From an uncultured Campylobacter sp. (GTDB taxonomy: Bacteria > Campylobacterota > Campylobacteria > Campylobacterales > Campylobacteraceae): a stretch of DNA of 6,252 bases. The stretch is taken from the NCBI RefSeq assembly GCF_938045225.1, contig NZ_CALINL010000065.1:1-6252 (forward strand), given 5' to 3'. Below, piece by piece: positions 1-5,535 of this stretch; positions within the stretch are counted from its first letter, which is position 1; each line of letters begins with the position of its first letter. The notes under the pieces were generated by a model, which had not been told where the DNA came from, did not search any database, and saw nothing but the letters and a program-made list of their open reading frames with translations. Made by a program: the position numbers and the translations under genes.

Positions 1-378
1 TTTGCGGATGGAGCCGACGGCGTCAAAGACGTATTGCAGTTTTTCCATATCGGGAACTTGCAGCTTGGCAATGTCGGCTTCGTGTTGCAAGGCGCGTTCG
101 AATTTCGGGCCTTCGCCTTCGGCAAAATACAGTCCCAAGCCCATTGCGTCGGGAACGGTCAGGATGTCGGAGAACAGAATCGCCGCATCCAAATCGAAGC
201 GTTCTAAGGGCTGGATAGTGACTTCGGTCGCTAATTCGGTGTTTTTACACAAATCGAGGAAGCTGCCCGCTTTCGCGCGCGTGGCTTTGTATTCGGGCAG
301 ATAACGCCCCGCCTGACGCATCATCCAAACGGGCGTATAAGGCGTAGGTTTTTTTAAACAAGCGTCGATAAAAATCAT
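1..378 (-). CDS. hemE: Uroporphyrinogen decarboxylase HemE, N-terminal 126 residues (3' end outside window); apparent chimera
   Basis: HemE decarboxylates the four acetate side chains of uroporphyrinogen III to give coproporphyrinogen III, a cytosolic step of haem synthesis. The ATG at 378 follows a good ribosome site (AAAGGAAA, 382-389), and the frame stays open to base 1. The UroD signature WMMRQAGRYLPEY (residues 18-30) carries the substrate-binding arginines R21 and R25. ILFSDILTVP (67-76) holds the catalytic aspartate D71. Residues 1-17 (MIFIDACLKKPTPYTPV) are of the Campylobacter type. From about residue 31 onward (KATRAKAGSFLDLCKNTELA and beyond) the protein matches my memory of Neisseria HemE rather than Campylobacter, which has forms like MRVRAQAGDFLSLC. 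Codons change too: every Arg is CGT or CGC and no ATA Ile occurs, unlike the neighbouring genes. The family is about 340-350 residues long, so roughly a third is here. It lies 71 bp after the symporter and may use a weak -10 (GATAAAAT, 402-409). Family call near certain; chimera well supported but unproven. Confidence 0.95.
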   Translation of the reverse strand, partial: MIFIDACLKKPTPYTPVWMMRQAGRYLPEYKATRAKAGSFLDLCKNTELATEVTIQPLERFDLDAAILFSDILTVPDAMGLGLYFAEGEGPKFERALQHEADIAKLQVPDMEKLQYVFDAVGSIRK

Positions 379-449
379 ATATTTCCTTTAAATTTTTAGC
401 GATTTTATCTAAATATTTATTAAATTCTAATCCGCCCACTTGCTTTCGT

Positions 450-1724
450 CTAATTTTTTTCATTTTTGGCCACAACTAGCGCGCCCAGCATATCTCCCGT
501 CACGTTCATCGACGTGCGCCCCATATCAAGGATCGCATCGATACCTAAAATCAACGCATACGCTGCGGCTACCGCGCTTCCGCCCTCGACTTTTAGACCG
601 ACTGATTCAAGCACCATCAAAAGCATTATCGCGCCAGCTCCAGGCACTCCGGCAGTTCCGACGGCGGCAAGGACGGCCGTTAGTATTATGGTCATTTTAG
701 CCCCCGAGTCAAGCTCCACACCCACGGCGTTAGCGATAAACATCGCGCAGATACCAAGATATATGATCGTACCGTTCATATTTACGGTGGCGCCCACGGG
801 AAGCGCAAAGCCGTAAATTTGCTTTGGGATACCCATATCTTCTTCAGCCGTTTTCATCGAGATAGGCAGCGTTCCGCCCGAGCTTCTGGTTACAAAAGCC
901 GTTAGCATAGGCGATCGAACTTTTTTTAGAAATTTAAACGGATTGATTTTAACGATCAAGCAAATAAAGAAATAAACGACGAAAATTTGAGCCGCAAAGC
1001 CGATATACGCGCTAACCGTGACGCCAAGCAGCGGCCCGAAAGCCTTTACGCCTTGCTGCGAAAATACGATAAATATAAGAGCGAAAACGCCAAACGGCGC
1101 GTACTCCATGATCCATCTTATAACGTAAAACATGATATGGTTGATCCCGTCAAATACGTCGTAGATCAGATTTCCCAGCCTACTTAGCCTCTCGTCCTTG
1201 CTATCCTTTAAAAACGAAAGCGCGACGCCGAAAAATAAGCTAAAAGTTATGATTTGTAAAATTTCGCCCTTTGCAATAGCTTCAAAAGGGTTAGTGGGAA
1301 ATAAATTTACGAGTATCGACGACATACTGGGCACATTTGCGGCTTTACCGGCTACGTCGCCGCTGCCGGTTATGTGCAGTCCGGCTCCCGGCTCCAAGAT
1401 AAGCCCTACCGAAAGCCCGACTATGATGACAAAAAACGACGTCAATATGTAAAAAATCAGCACCTTTGCCCCCACTCTGCCAAGATCGGAAGGCGAGATG
1501 GAGCTACAGCCCACGATGAGCGAAGCCATAACGATAGGCACGATGATCATCTTAAGAAGTCTTATGAACACGTCGCCAAAAGGCTTTAGGATAACTATCG
1601 CGTCCTTTGCGTCTTAAAAAATAATGCCGCAAACGGCGCCCAAAATAAGTCCAGCTAAAATTTTTAGAAGCAAATTCGCCTCGAAATATTTCTGGACTAT
1701 TCCGCGTCTAGCGTTTGGTTGCAC
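450..1724 (-). pseudogene. Dicarboxylate/amino acid:cation symporter (DAACS, GltPh-like), interrupted by an in-frame TAA at codon 37
   Basis: This family imports aspartate, glutamate or C4-dicarboxylates with Na+ or H+ across the inner membrane. The natural start appears to be GTG at 1724, after AAAAGAGA. The frame reads through TM1 (LLLKILAGLILGAVCGIIF), meets TAA at 1614-1616, and continues in the same frame (DAKDAIVILKPFGDVFIRLL) to TAG at 450-452. Without the stop it would be 424 residues, a normal family length. Both sides align with GltPh as I recall it, so this is a nonsense codon, not a frameshift. In full-length numbering: HP1 motif RSSGGTLP 280-287, TM7 motif NMNGT 315-319 (usually NMDGT), HP2 GTAGVPGAG 356-364, and TM8 D396, D400, R403, N407, D411. 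R403 matches the arginine that selects acidic substrates. A 373-residue product could restart at GTG 1571 but would lack TM1 and has no clear ribosome site. A sequencing error remains possible. Confidence 0.85.
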
Positions 1725-1733
1725 GAAATCTCT

Positions 1734-1816
1734 TTTAAATTTAATCCGTGAATTATAAGTAAATTTTTCTTAAACTACAAACACTTCTGTTTTTTGAATT
1801 ACGGATTAAATTTAAA
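1734..1816. repeat. Perfect 16-bp inverted repeat enclosing the symporter promoter
   Basis: The arm TTTAAATTTAATCCGT (1734-1749) is repeated as its exact reverse complement ACGGATTAAATTTAAA (1801-1816). A further AATT pair (1751-1754 and 1797-1800) matches after one unpaired G at 1750. The enclosed 51 bases hold the predicted -10 and -35. TTTAAATTTAA alone is a common word in this genome, but the ATCCGT ends make the pairing specific. It could be paired protein sites for a DNA loop, a long-range RNA hairpin in read-through transcripts, or the ends of a small invertible promoter. The repeat is certain; its role is unknown. Confidence 0.8.
1752..1780 (-). promoter_or_regulatory. Predicted promoter of the symporter gene
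   Basis: On the minus strand a perfect TATAAT (1752-1757) is preceded, 17 bases upstream, by TTGTAG (1775-1780), a weak -35 that keeps only TTG. Transcription would start near 1745, about 20 bases before the GTG at 1724. The promoter lies wholly between the arms of the 16-bp inverted repeat at 1734-1816, and the predicted start falls in one arm. It would let the symporter be expressed apart from the upstream cluster. Confidence 0.5.
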
Positions 1817-1843
1817 GCGAGAAAAAATTAAAAGACGCAAATT

Positions 1844-2266
1844 TTAGTTTTTAGCCGCCAGTTCGTCTAGCAAATTTTGCAAATTTACGCCCGCCAAGCT
1901 ATCAAACATCGCTTGCTGCGCGGAGGCAAATTTAGGCGTCAAAAGCGCCTCGATCCTGCCTCCTAGCGGACAAGGCGGCGGCGAGTTTTTGTGGATTTTA
2001 AAGATGTCGTTTTCGCCCTCGTTTACCGCCGAAAATATATCAAAAAGCGTGATTTGATCAGGCTTTTTAGCTAGGCTCGCCCCGCCCGTGCCCGCGCTTA
2101 CGTTTATCAAATTTGCCGATTTTAAAAGCCTAATGATATTTCGCACGATGACGGGGTTCGTGCCGATCGTGCCTGCTAAAAATTCGCTCGTGTTTTTCTC
2201 GTCCTTAAAAAACTCGCAGCTAAGCAATATATGTATAGCGATGGAAAATTTTTGTCCTATTTGCAT
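1844..2266 (-). CDS. Rrf2-family transcriptional regulator, YwnA-like
   Basis: This is a dimeric winged-helix DNA-binding protein of the Rrf2 family, 140 residues, normal for the group. The start MQIGQKFSIAIHILL is the usual first helix. Residues 26-54 (TSEFLAGTIG to SANLI) form the helix-turn-helix, and AGTGGASLAKKPDQITLFDI (58-77) is the wing and following helix. The three-cysteine Fe-S cluster site of IscR is absent. There are two cysteines, C17 and C99. C99 sits in a CPLG motif that resembles the CPVG signature I associate with YwnA-type members, so thiol-based sensing is plausible. The ATG at 2266 has AAGG at 2273-2276. It lies 81 bp after the YwnB-like gene, the same pairing as ywnA-ywnB in Bacillus, and after the cupin. 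Inference: it represses the cupin promoter, and thereby itself, through the palindromes at 3422-3444 and 3471-3493. What it senses is unknown. Confidence 0.9.
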   Translation of the reverse strand: MQIGQKFSIAIHILLSCEFFKDEKNTSEFLAGTIGTNPVIVRNIIRLLKSANLINVSAGTGGASLAKKPDQITLFDIFSAVNEGENDIFKIHKNSPPPCPLGGRIEALLTPKFASAQQAMFDSLAGVNLQNLLDELAAKN

Positions 2267-2292
2267 AACCGGCCTTGATTTAAATTTAAAAA

Positions 2293-2313
2293 CCGTACGT
2301 TGGTTTCGTGCGG
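2293..2313. other. Short imperfect hairpin between the oxidoreductase and Rrf2 genes
   Basis: CCGTACG (2293-2299) can pair with CGTGCGG (2307-2313) over a 7-base loop. In the minus-strand RNA, the one that matters here, it has a central C-A mismatch and is followed by GGTTTTTAAATTT, so it faintly resembles an attenuator or weak terminator before the regulator gene. The stem is only seven pairs with that mismatch, so it may mean nothing. Confidence 0.25.
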
Positions 2314-2317
2314 CATT

Positions 2318-2323
2318 ATTTTA
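2318..2323 (-). promoter_or_regulatory. Possible -10 box for the Rrf2 gene
   Basis: Minus-strand TAAAAT, preceded by GC, has the form of other likely -10 elements in this window. It would start transcription near 2311, about 45 bases ahead of the Rrf2 ATG at 2266. No -35 is visible. If real, the regulator has a basal promoter apart from the cupin promoter. AT-rich gaps yield such boxes by chance. Confidence 0.3.
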
Positions 2324-2347
2324 GCTAAATTACGCAAAATTTTAAGC

Positions 2348-2983
2348 TCACGCTCTCTCGCCGACTGCGGTAAAGCGTTTTTGCACGAAATTTCTATTTT
2401 TTAGCTCGTCAATGATCGCGATCGCAAGATCGGCGTAGCTGATGTAGCTCTCGTTTTGCGAGTTTAGTATGACGTGATCGTTACCGAGCACGTATTTGCC
2501 GGTGCGAGCTCCCTGATCGTCGTATTCGCCGGCCGGGCTTACGTAAGTCCAAAGCACATCGGTTCTACCTTTTAGCTCAAAAAACGACTCCGCCGTAGCC
2601 TTTGCGACGCCCATATATTCAGGCGGGAAGCCCGGCGTATCCATAGCCATAGTGCCTTTATCGTCCACGTATAGCGTACCCGCGCCGCCGATGACTAGCA
2701 GCCTCGTTTTAGTACCGCTAAGCGCGTCTGCGAGGTGTTTTGCTACCTTTTTATGAAGCGGGAACGTTTCGGGCATCCATGCCGCAAATGCGCTGATAAC
2801 GGCGTCAAAGCCCGCTAGATCCGCCTTCGTTAGCTCAAAAATATCTTTATAGACTACTTTGACGTCGCCGTTTTTATACTCTTTGTTTCGCACGATAGCC
2901 GTGACGTCGTAGCCTTGTTTTAGGGCTTCATTTACTAAATTTATGCCCGTTTTGCCGTTTGCACCTATGATTACTATCTTCAT
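2348..2983 (-). CDS. NAD(P)H-binding oxidoreductase, YwnB/NmrA-like atypical SDR
   Basis: This is a 211-residue single-domain Rossmann protein, about the length of YwnB. The first strand and glycine loop are plain: MKIVIIGANGKTG, with GxxGxxG at residues 7-13. An Asp-rich second segment and AVISAFAAWMP (60-70) follow. The YxxxK-like stretch EYMGVAKATAE lies near residues 126-136. This places it in the atypical short-chain dehydrogenase group (NAD(P)H-binding, PF13460-like), whose members include flavin and quinone reductases and redox sensors; the substrate cannot be read from sequence. The ATG at 2983 has no strong ribosome site, and another ATG at 2993 is out of frame, so expression may depend on the cupin transcript. 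It starts 43 bp after the cupin gene. The link with an Rrf2 regulator suggests a role against oxidants or electrophiles, which is inference. Confidence 0.85.
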   Translation of the reverse strand: MKIVIIGANGKTGINLVNEALKQGYDVTAIVRNKEYKNGDVKVVYKDIFELTKADLAGFDAVISAFAAWMPETFPLHKKVAKHLADALSGTKTRLLVIGGAGTLYVDDKGTMAMDTPGFPPEYMGVAKATAESFFELKGRTDVLWTYVSPAGEYDDQGARTGKYVLGNDHVILNSQNESYISYADLAIAIIDELKNRNFVQKRFTAVGERA

Positions 2984-3026
2984 TGTTTTTCATTTAAATT
3001 TAATTTGTTTTTATTGCCGCGTAAAT

Positions 3027-3401
3027 TTACAGCCAGCTTGGCTTTACATCCTCGTTTATCACGCCGTCCTCCATCGTGTACTGCTCCAGGCTGCCGCGTT
3101 TGGTCTGGATACAGATAAACTTCATCCCCTGCGCGCCTGCCTTGAAGCATCTCTTGCCGTCTGGATCGATGCGGATCGCGTCGCCCTCGCTGACCGCCGT
3201 CTCCTCACCGTCGATGAATAGCGTACCGCCGCCTTTTAGCACCAAGTAAAGCTCCTCGTTTTGCTTGTGCGAATGCACGAAAGGCACGCTCACGTTTGCC
3301 GGAAGCTCGTTGATAGAGAGCTCACAGCCGCTTAAATTTAGAGCGTCTTTCAGCTCGACTCTCGGCGCATTTTTCGTTGAAACGATCTTGTAGTTTGACA
3401 T
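3027..3401 (-). CDS. Small single-domain cupin protein
   Basis: A 124-residue beta-barrel (cupin_2 type), probably cytosolic, and first gene of the minus-strand cluster. ATG at 3401 follows a strong AAGGAG ribosome site six bases upstream. Cupin motif 1 is clear: H43-x-H45-x4-E50-x6-G57, giving three metal ligands. Motif 2 (GDAIRIDPDGKRCF, residues 73-86) has Cys85 where the fourth ligand His normally lies, so metal binding may differ or be redox-sensitive. Such cupins may be dioxygenases, isomerases or binding proteins, and sequence alone does not decide. It is directly downstream of the predicted TTGACA/TATACT promoter and the two palindromes, so it should be the most strongly regulated gene of the set. 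Confidence 0.85.
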   Translation of the reverse strand: MSNYKIVSTKNAPRVELKDALNLSGCELSINELPANVSVPFVHSHKQNEELYLVLKGGGTLFIDGEETAVSEGDAIRIDPDGKRCFKAGAQGMKFICIQTKRGSLEQYTMEDGVINEDVKPSWL

Positions 3402-3421
3402 CTTTGTCTCCTTAGATTTTT

Positions 3422-3444
3422 GTTGTAACTTTATATCTTACAAC
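3422..3444. promoter_or_regulatory. Candidate Rrf2 operator 1 (downstream of cupin transcription start)
   Basis: A perfect palindrome, GTTGTAA (3422-3428), nine bases, TTACAAC (3438-3444). It lies at about +4 to +26 of the predicted cupin transcript, upstream of the ribosome site. Its arm sequence and nine-base spacer recur at 3471-3493. Rrf2 dimers bind palindromes of this size; assigning it to the Rrf2 gene at 1844-2266 is inference. Confidence 0.6.
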
Positions 3445-3454
3445 CGATGAGCGA

Positions 3455-3483
3455 AGTATAATAAAATTTTGTTGTAATGTCAA
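3455..3483 (-). promoter_or_regulatory. Sigma-70 promoter of the cupin-oxidoreductase-Rrf2 cluster
   Basis: On the minus strand a consensus -35 TTGACA (3478-3483), a 17-base spacer, and the -10 TATACT (3455-3460, five of six consensus bases). The predicted start is near 3448, leaving a leader of about 47 bases. A full -35 is uncommon in Campylobacter, so this should be a strong promoter held down by a repressor. The -35 lies inside the central spacer of the palindrome at 3471-3493. Confidence 0.7.
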
Positions 3484-3493
3484 GAGTTACAGC
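3471..3493. promoter_or_regulatory. Candidate Rrf2 operator 2 (overlaps the cupin -35 box)
   Basis: GTTGTAA (3471-3477), nine bases, TTACAGC (3487-3493): the design of the site at 3422-3444 with one arm mismatch. The arms extend outward (TTTTG before, CAAAA after), giving 10 of 11 paired positions. Centre-to-centre distance from the other site is 49 bp. The consensus -35 is within its spacer, so a bound protein would block RNA polymerase. Confidence 0.6.
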
Positions 3494-3530
3494 AAAAATT
3501 CCAAAATTTGACGCGAGTTTTAAAAACAGC

Positions 3531-3536
3531 TAAAAT
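3531..3536 (+). promoter_or_regulatory. Predicted -10 box for the ABC membrane-domain gene
   Basis: TAAAAT preceded by CAGC, with a predicted start near 3543, about 20 bases ahead of the ATG at 3564. No -35 is seen. The divergent palindrome at 3471-3493 would sit about 50-72 bases upstream of this start, so cross-control is possible but not shown. A second plus-strand TATAAT (3457-3462) overlaps the divergent promoter and is the less likely choice because of distance. Confidence 0.45.
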
Positions 3537-3563
3537 CCGCGCGATTTTAAACAAAGGAATTTT

Positions 3564-4439
3564 ATGCAAAATAGCGCATTTAAGACGCTAACGCTCATTG
3601 CAAAGAAAAATTTTAAAAAGCTGTTCTTGACGTTTAGCCTGGTTTTGGCGGAAAACGGGCTATTTCTCGTCTATCCCGTACTAGCCGGCATCGCCATAAA
3701 CGCCATCGTAGCAGGCGATACGCTTTTGGCACTTAGCTACTCGTGCATGGTGTTCGTGGGCTGGGGGCTTGGCTCGATTAGGCGGCGCGTGGATACGCAG
3801 GTATTTACTAGGATATATGCAGGACTTGCCGTAAGCGTGATAATGAATGAAAAAAGAGCCTCAAAAGACGAAAGCGTCATAATCGCAAGGGCAAATTTAT
3901 CTCGCGAATTCGTGGATTTTTTCGAGCAGCATTTTCCCGTGTTTTTTACCTCGGTCGTATCGATTTTCGGCTCGGCGATCATGCTTTTATTTATCGAGTT
4001 CTACGTAGGTTTGGCAGTTTTTGCCCTGCTCGCGGTTTTTGGAGTTTTGCTACCCAAATACATCGCCAAAAACGACCGCTTGTATCTCAAGCTAAACAAC
4101 CAGCTAGAGCGCGAGGCAGGACGCATAAGTACAGGCGATGAGCGCACGCTAAAGCGCCACTACGACGTACTTTCAAAGCTTCGTATCCGCATATCAAACA
4201 GAGAGGCGATGAGCTTTTTTATCATCGGCGCGAGTGCGGCGGCGATTTTTAGCTTGGCGATATTTTTGCTATCACACAAGCAGGCAAACGCGGGCCACAT
4301 CTACTCGGTGCTCACCTATCTTTGGACGTTTGCGATCAGCCTTGATGACGCGCCGAGACTGATAGAGGAGTTTAGCAAGCTAAAAGACATCGGCAAGCGC
4401 GTAGATGCCGGACTAGAAGGCGATATAGATAAAATTTAA
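3564..4439 (+). CDS. Stand-alone ABC transporter six-transmembrane domain protein (no ATPase domain)
   Basis: A 291-residue inner-membrane protein that I recognise as the ABC_membrane_3-type (PF13748) six-transmembrane domain. ATG at 3564 follows AAAGGA at 3553-3558. Membrane segments are seen near residues 20-48 (LFLTFSLVLAENGLFLVYPV), 53-70, 125-146, 147-164, 215-236 and 246-262. Long polar loops between (72-124 and 166-214, rich in Arg, Lys and Glu) match the intracellular helices of ABC exporters. No Walker A, signature or Walker B motif follows, and none occurs in the neighbouring genes. The protein therefore either borrows a distant ATPase or works without ATP hydrolysis. It stops 52 bp before the zinc exporter, which has its own promoter, so a shared task is uncertain. 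Substrate unknown. Confidence 0.75.
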   Translation: MQNSAFKTLTLIAKKNFKKLFLTFSLVLAENGLFLVYPVLAGIAINAIVAGDTLLALSYSCMVFVGWGLGSIRRRVDTQVFTRIYAGLAVSVIMNEKRASKDESVIIARANLSREFVDFFEQHFPVFFTSVVSIFGSAIMLLFIEFYVGLAVFALLAVFGVLLPKYIAKNDRLYLKLNNQLEREAGRISTGDERTLKRHYDVLSKLRIRISNREAMSFFIIGASAAAIFSLAIFLLSHKQANAGHIYSVLTYLWTFAISLDDAPRLIEEFSKLKDIGKRVDAGLEGDIDKI

Positions 4440-4453
4440 GCGCTTTTTTGAGG

Positions 4454-4459
4454 TATAAT
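4454..4459 (+). promoter_or_regulatory. Predicted -10 box of the zinc exporter gene
   Basis: A perfect TATAAT 33 bases before the exporter ATG at 4492, in the gap after the ABC membrane gene stop (4437-4439). The start would be near 4466. There is no recognisable -35 at the expected position (4431-4436), usual for Campylobacter. No convincing metal-regulator palindrome was seen beside it. Confidence 0.55.
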
Positions 4460-4491
4460 TTAACTAAAATTTGCCCAAAAGCGAGGTCAAA

Positions 4492-5448
4492 ATGCACGAA
4501 AATCACGCCCACTGTGCGCATTCGCACGCGTCAAACAAGGTCGTTTTGAGAAATTCCTTCCTTATAATCTCCGCTTTTATGCTGATCGAGGTCGCGGGCG
4601 GCTTCGCGACAAACTCGCTCGCCCTACTCTCAGACGCCGGACATATGCTATCAGACGCCGCGGCGCTCGGACTTTCGCTGCTTGCATTTAAATTCGGCGA
4701 ACGTAAAGGCAATCTGCAAAAGACTTTCGGCTACAGGCGGATCGAAATTTTAGCCGCGACGATAAACGCCGTCACGCTCATCGTCATCGCCGTTTTTATC
4801 GTTATCGAAGCGACGCGACGCCTACAAAACCCGCCAGAAGTAGCCACCACGGGTATGCTCGCCATCAGCACGCTGGGGCTCGCCATCAACATCGTCGTGG
4901 CGCTATACATGCTACGCGGCGGCGACGTGAGAGAAAACGTCAATATGCGCGGCGCCTACCTACACGTACTTGGCGACGCTGCGGGCTCGGTGGGCGCTAT
5001 CGCGGCAGCTGTGCTGATGATGTGCTTTGGCTGGGGCTGGGCGGACGCGGCAGCTAGCGTGCTCGTGGCCGTGCTCATCGTAAAAAGCGGCTGGGGCGTG
5101 CTAAAAGACAGCCTAAACATCCTGATGGAGGGCTCGCCAAAGGGCGTGAGCCTGGACGGACTCATCGCGCAGATCAGAGGCGTGGACGGAGTGCTCTCGG
5201 TGCACGACCTGCACGTCTGGAGCATAACAAGCGGCGCAAACGCGCTCACGGCTCACGTGGTGGTTAGCGGCGAGCTAAGCGTGCGCGAAGCTGAGCGGAT
5301 CGTGGCCGAAATATCACACGAAATGGAGCATCTAGGCATCACGCACACGACGCTGCAGGTTGAGAGCAGCGAGAGCGAATGCGCCGACGAGCTAATCTGT
5401 GAAGTAAGATCAAACGACGCGGGCGGACATTTGGGGCATAGTCATTAA
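4492..5448 (+). CDS. Cation diffusion facilitator, CzcD/ZitB-like Zn2+ efflux protein
   Basis: This inner-membrane antiporter exports Zn2+ (perhaps also Cd2+ or Co2+) in exchange for protons. I chose ATG 4492 (318 residues, GAGG ribosome site five bases before) over an upstream in-frame TTG at 4471, which lacks a ribosome site. The N-terminus is His-rich (H2, H5, H7, H10, H12), as is the C-terminus (H313, H316, H318). The transport site is the TM2 HxxxD (H51, D55) with the TM5 HxxxD (H158, D162), the pair typical of Zn-preferring ZnT/ZitB members. Six membrane segments occur between residues about 18 and 205. A cytosolic ferredoxin-like domain follows (about 212-295), with H238 and H241 (VHDLHVW), H255 and H285 as likely regulatory metal ligands. 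Length is typical. It probably has its own promoter at 4454-4459. Confidence 0.93.
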   Translation: MHENHAHCAHSHASNKVVLRNSFLIISAFMLIEVAGGFATNSLALLSDAGHMLSDAAALGLSLLAFKFGERKGNLQKTFGYRRIEILAATINAVTLIVIAVFIVIEATRRLQNPPEVATTGMLAISTLGLAINIVVALYMLRGGDVRENVNMRGAYLHVLGDAAGSVGAIAAAVLMMCFGWGWADAAASVLVAVLIVKSGWGVLKDSLNILMEGSPKGVSLDGLIAQIRGVDGVLSVHDLHVWSITSGANALTAHVVVSGELSVREAERIVAEISHEMEHLGITHTTLQVESSESECADELICEVRSNDAGGHLGHSH

Positions 5449-5535
5449 ATTTGGGCGAAAATTTAGCGGGCAAATAAATCAAAATTTATACGCTATGCAA
5501 AATCTGAAAGAGCTAAAAAAGGTGGTAGTTTAGAT

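Noticed and set aside
245..475. A 76-codon minus-strand open frame starting inside the symporter 3' end and running into hemE
   Set aside because: It overlaps both real genes out of frame, has no ribosome site, and its second half is a frame-shifted reading of hemE.
450..1452. Several plus-strand open frames opposite the symporter
   Set aside because: They are antisense to a clearly conserved transporter and give Ser/Thr/Pro-rich low-quality proteins with no domain.
3156..3165. A near match (GCCGTCTGGA) to the Neisseria DNA uptake sequence core GCCGTCTGAA
   Set aside because: It lies inside the cupin coding sequence, which is of Campylobacter character, has a mismatch, and is far from the Neisseria-like segment; no copy was seen in bases 1-330.
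4471..4491. TTG start at 4471 adding seven residues to the zinc exporter
   Set aside because: No ribosome site precedes it and it lies only about five bases after the predicted transcription start; ATG 4492 has GAGG at the right distance and begins the typical His-rich end.
4503..5249. Minus-strand open frames opposite the zinc exporter
   Set aside because: They are shadows of a GC-rich gene with well-conserved CDF motifs on the plus strand; no start signal or recognisable protein.
5449..5535. Possible terminator after the zinc exporter
   Set aside because: I found no stable stem followed by a T run in this gap.
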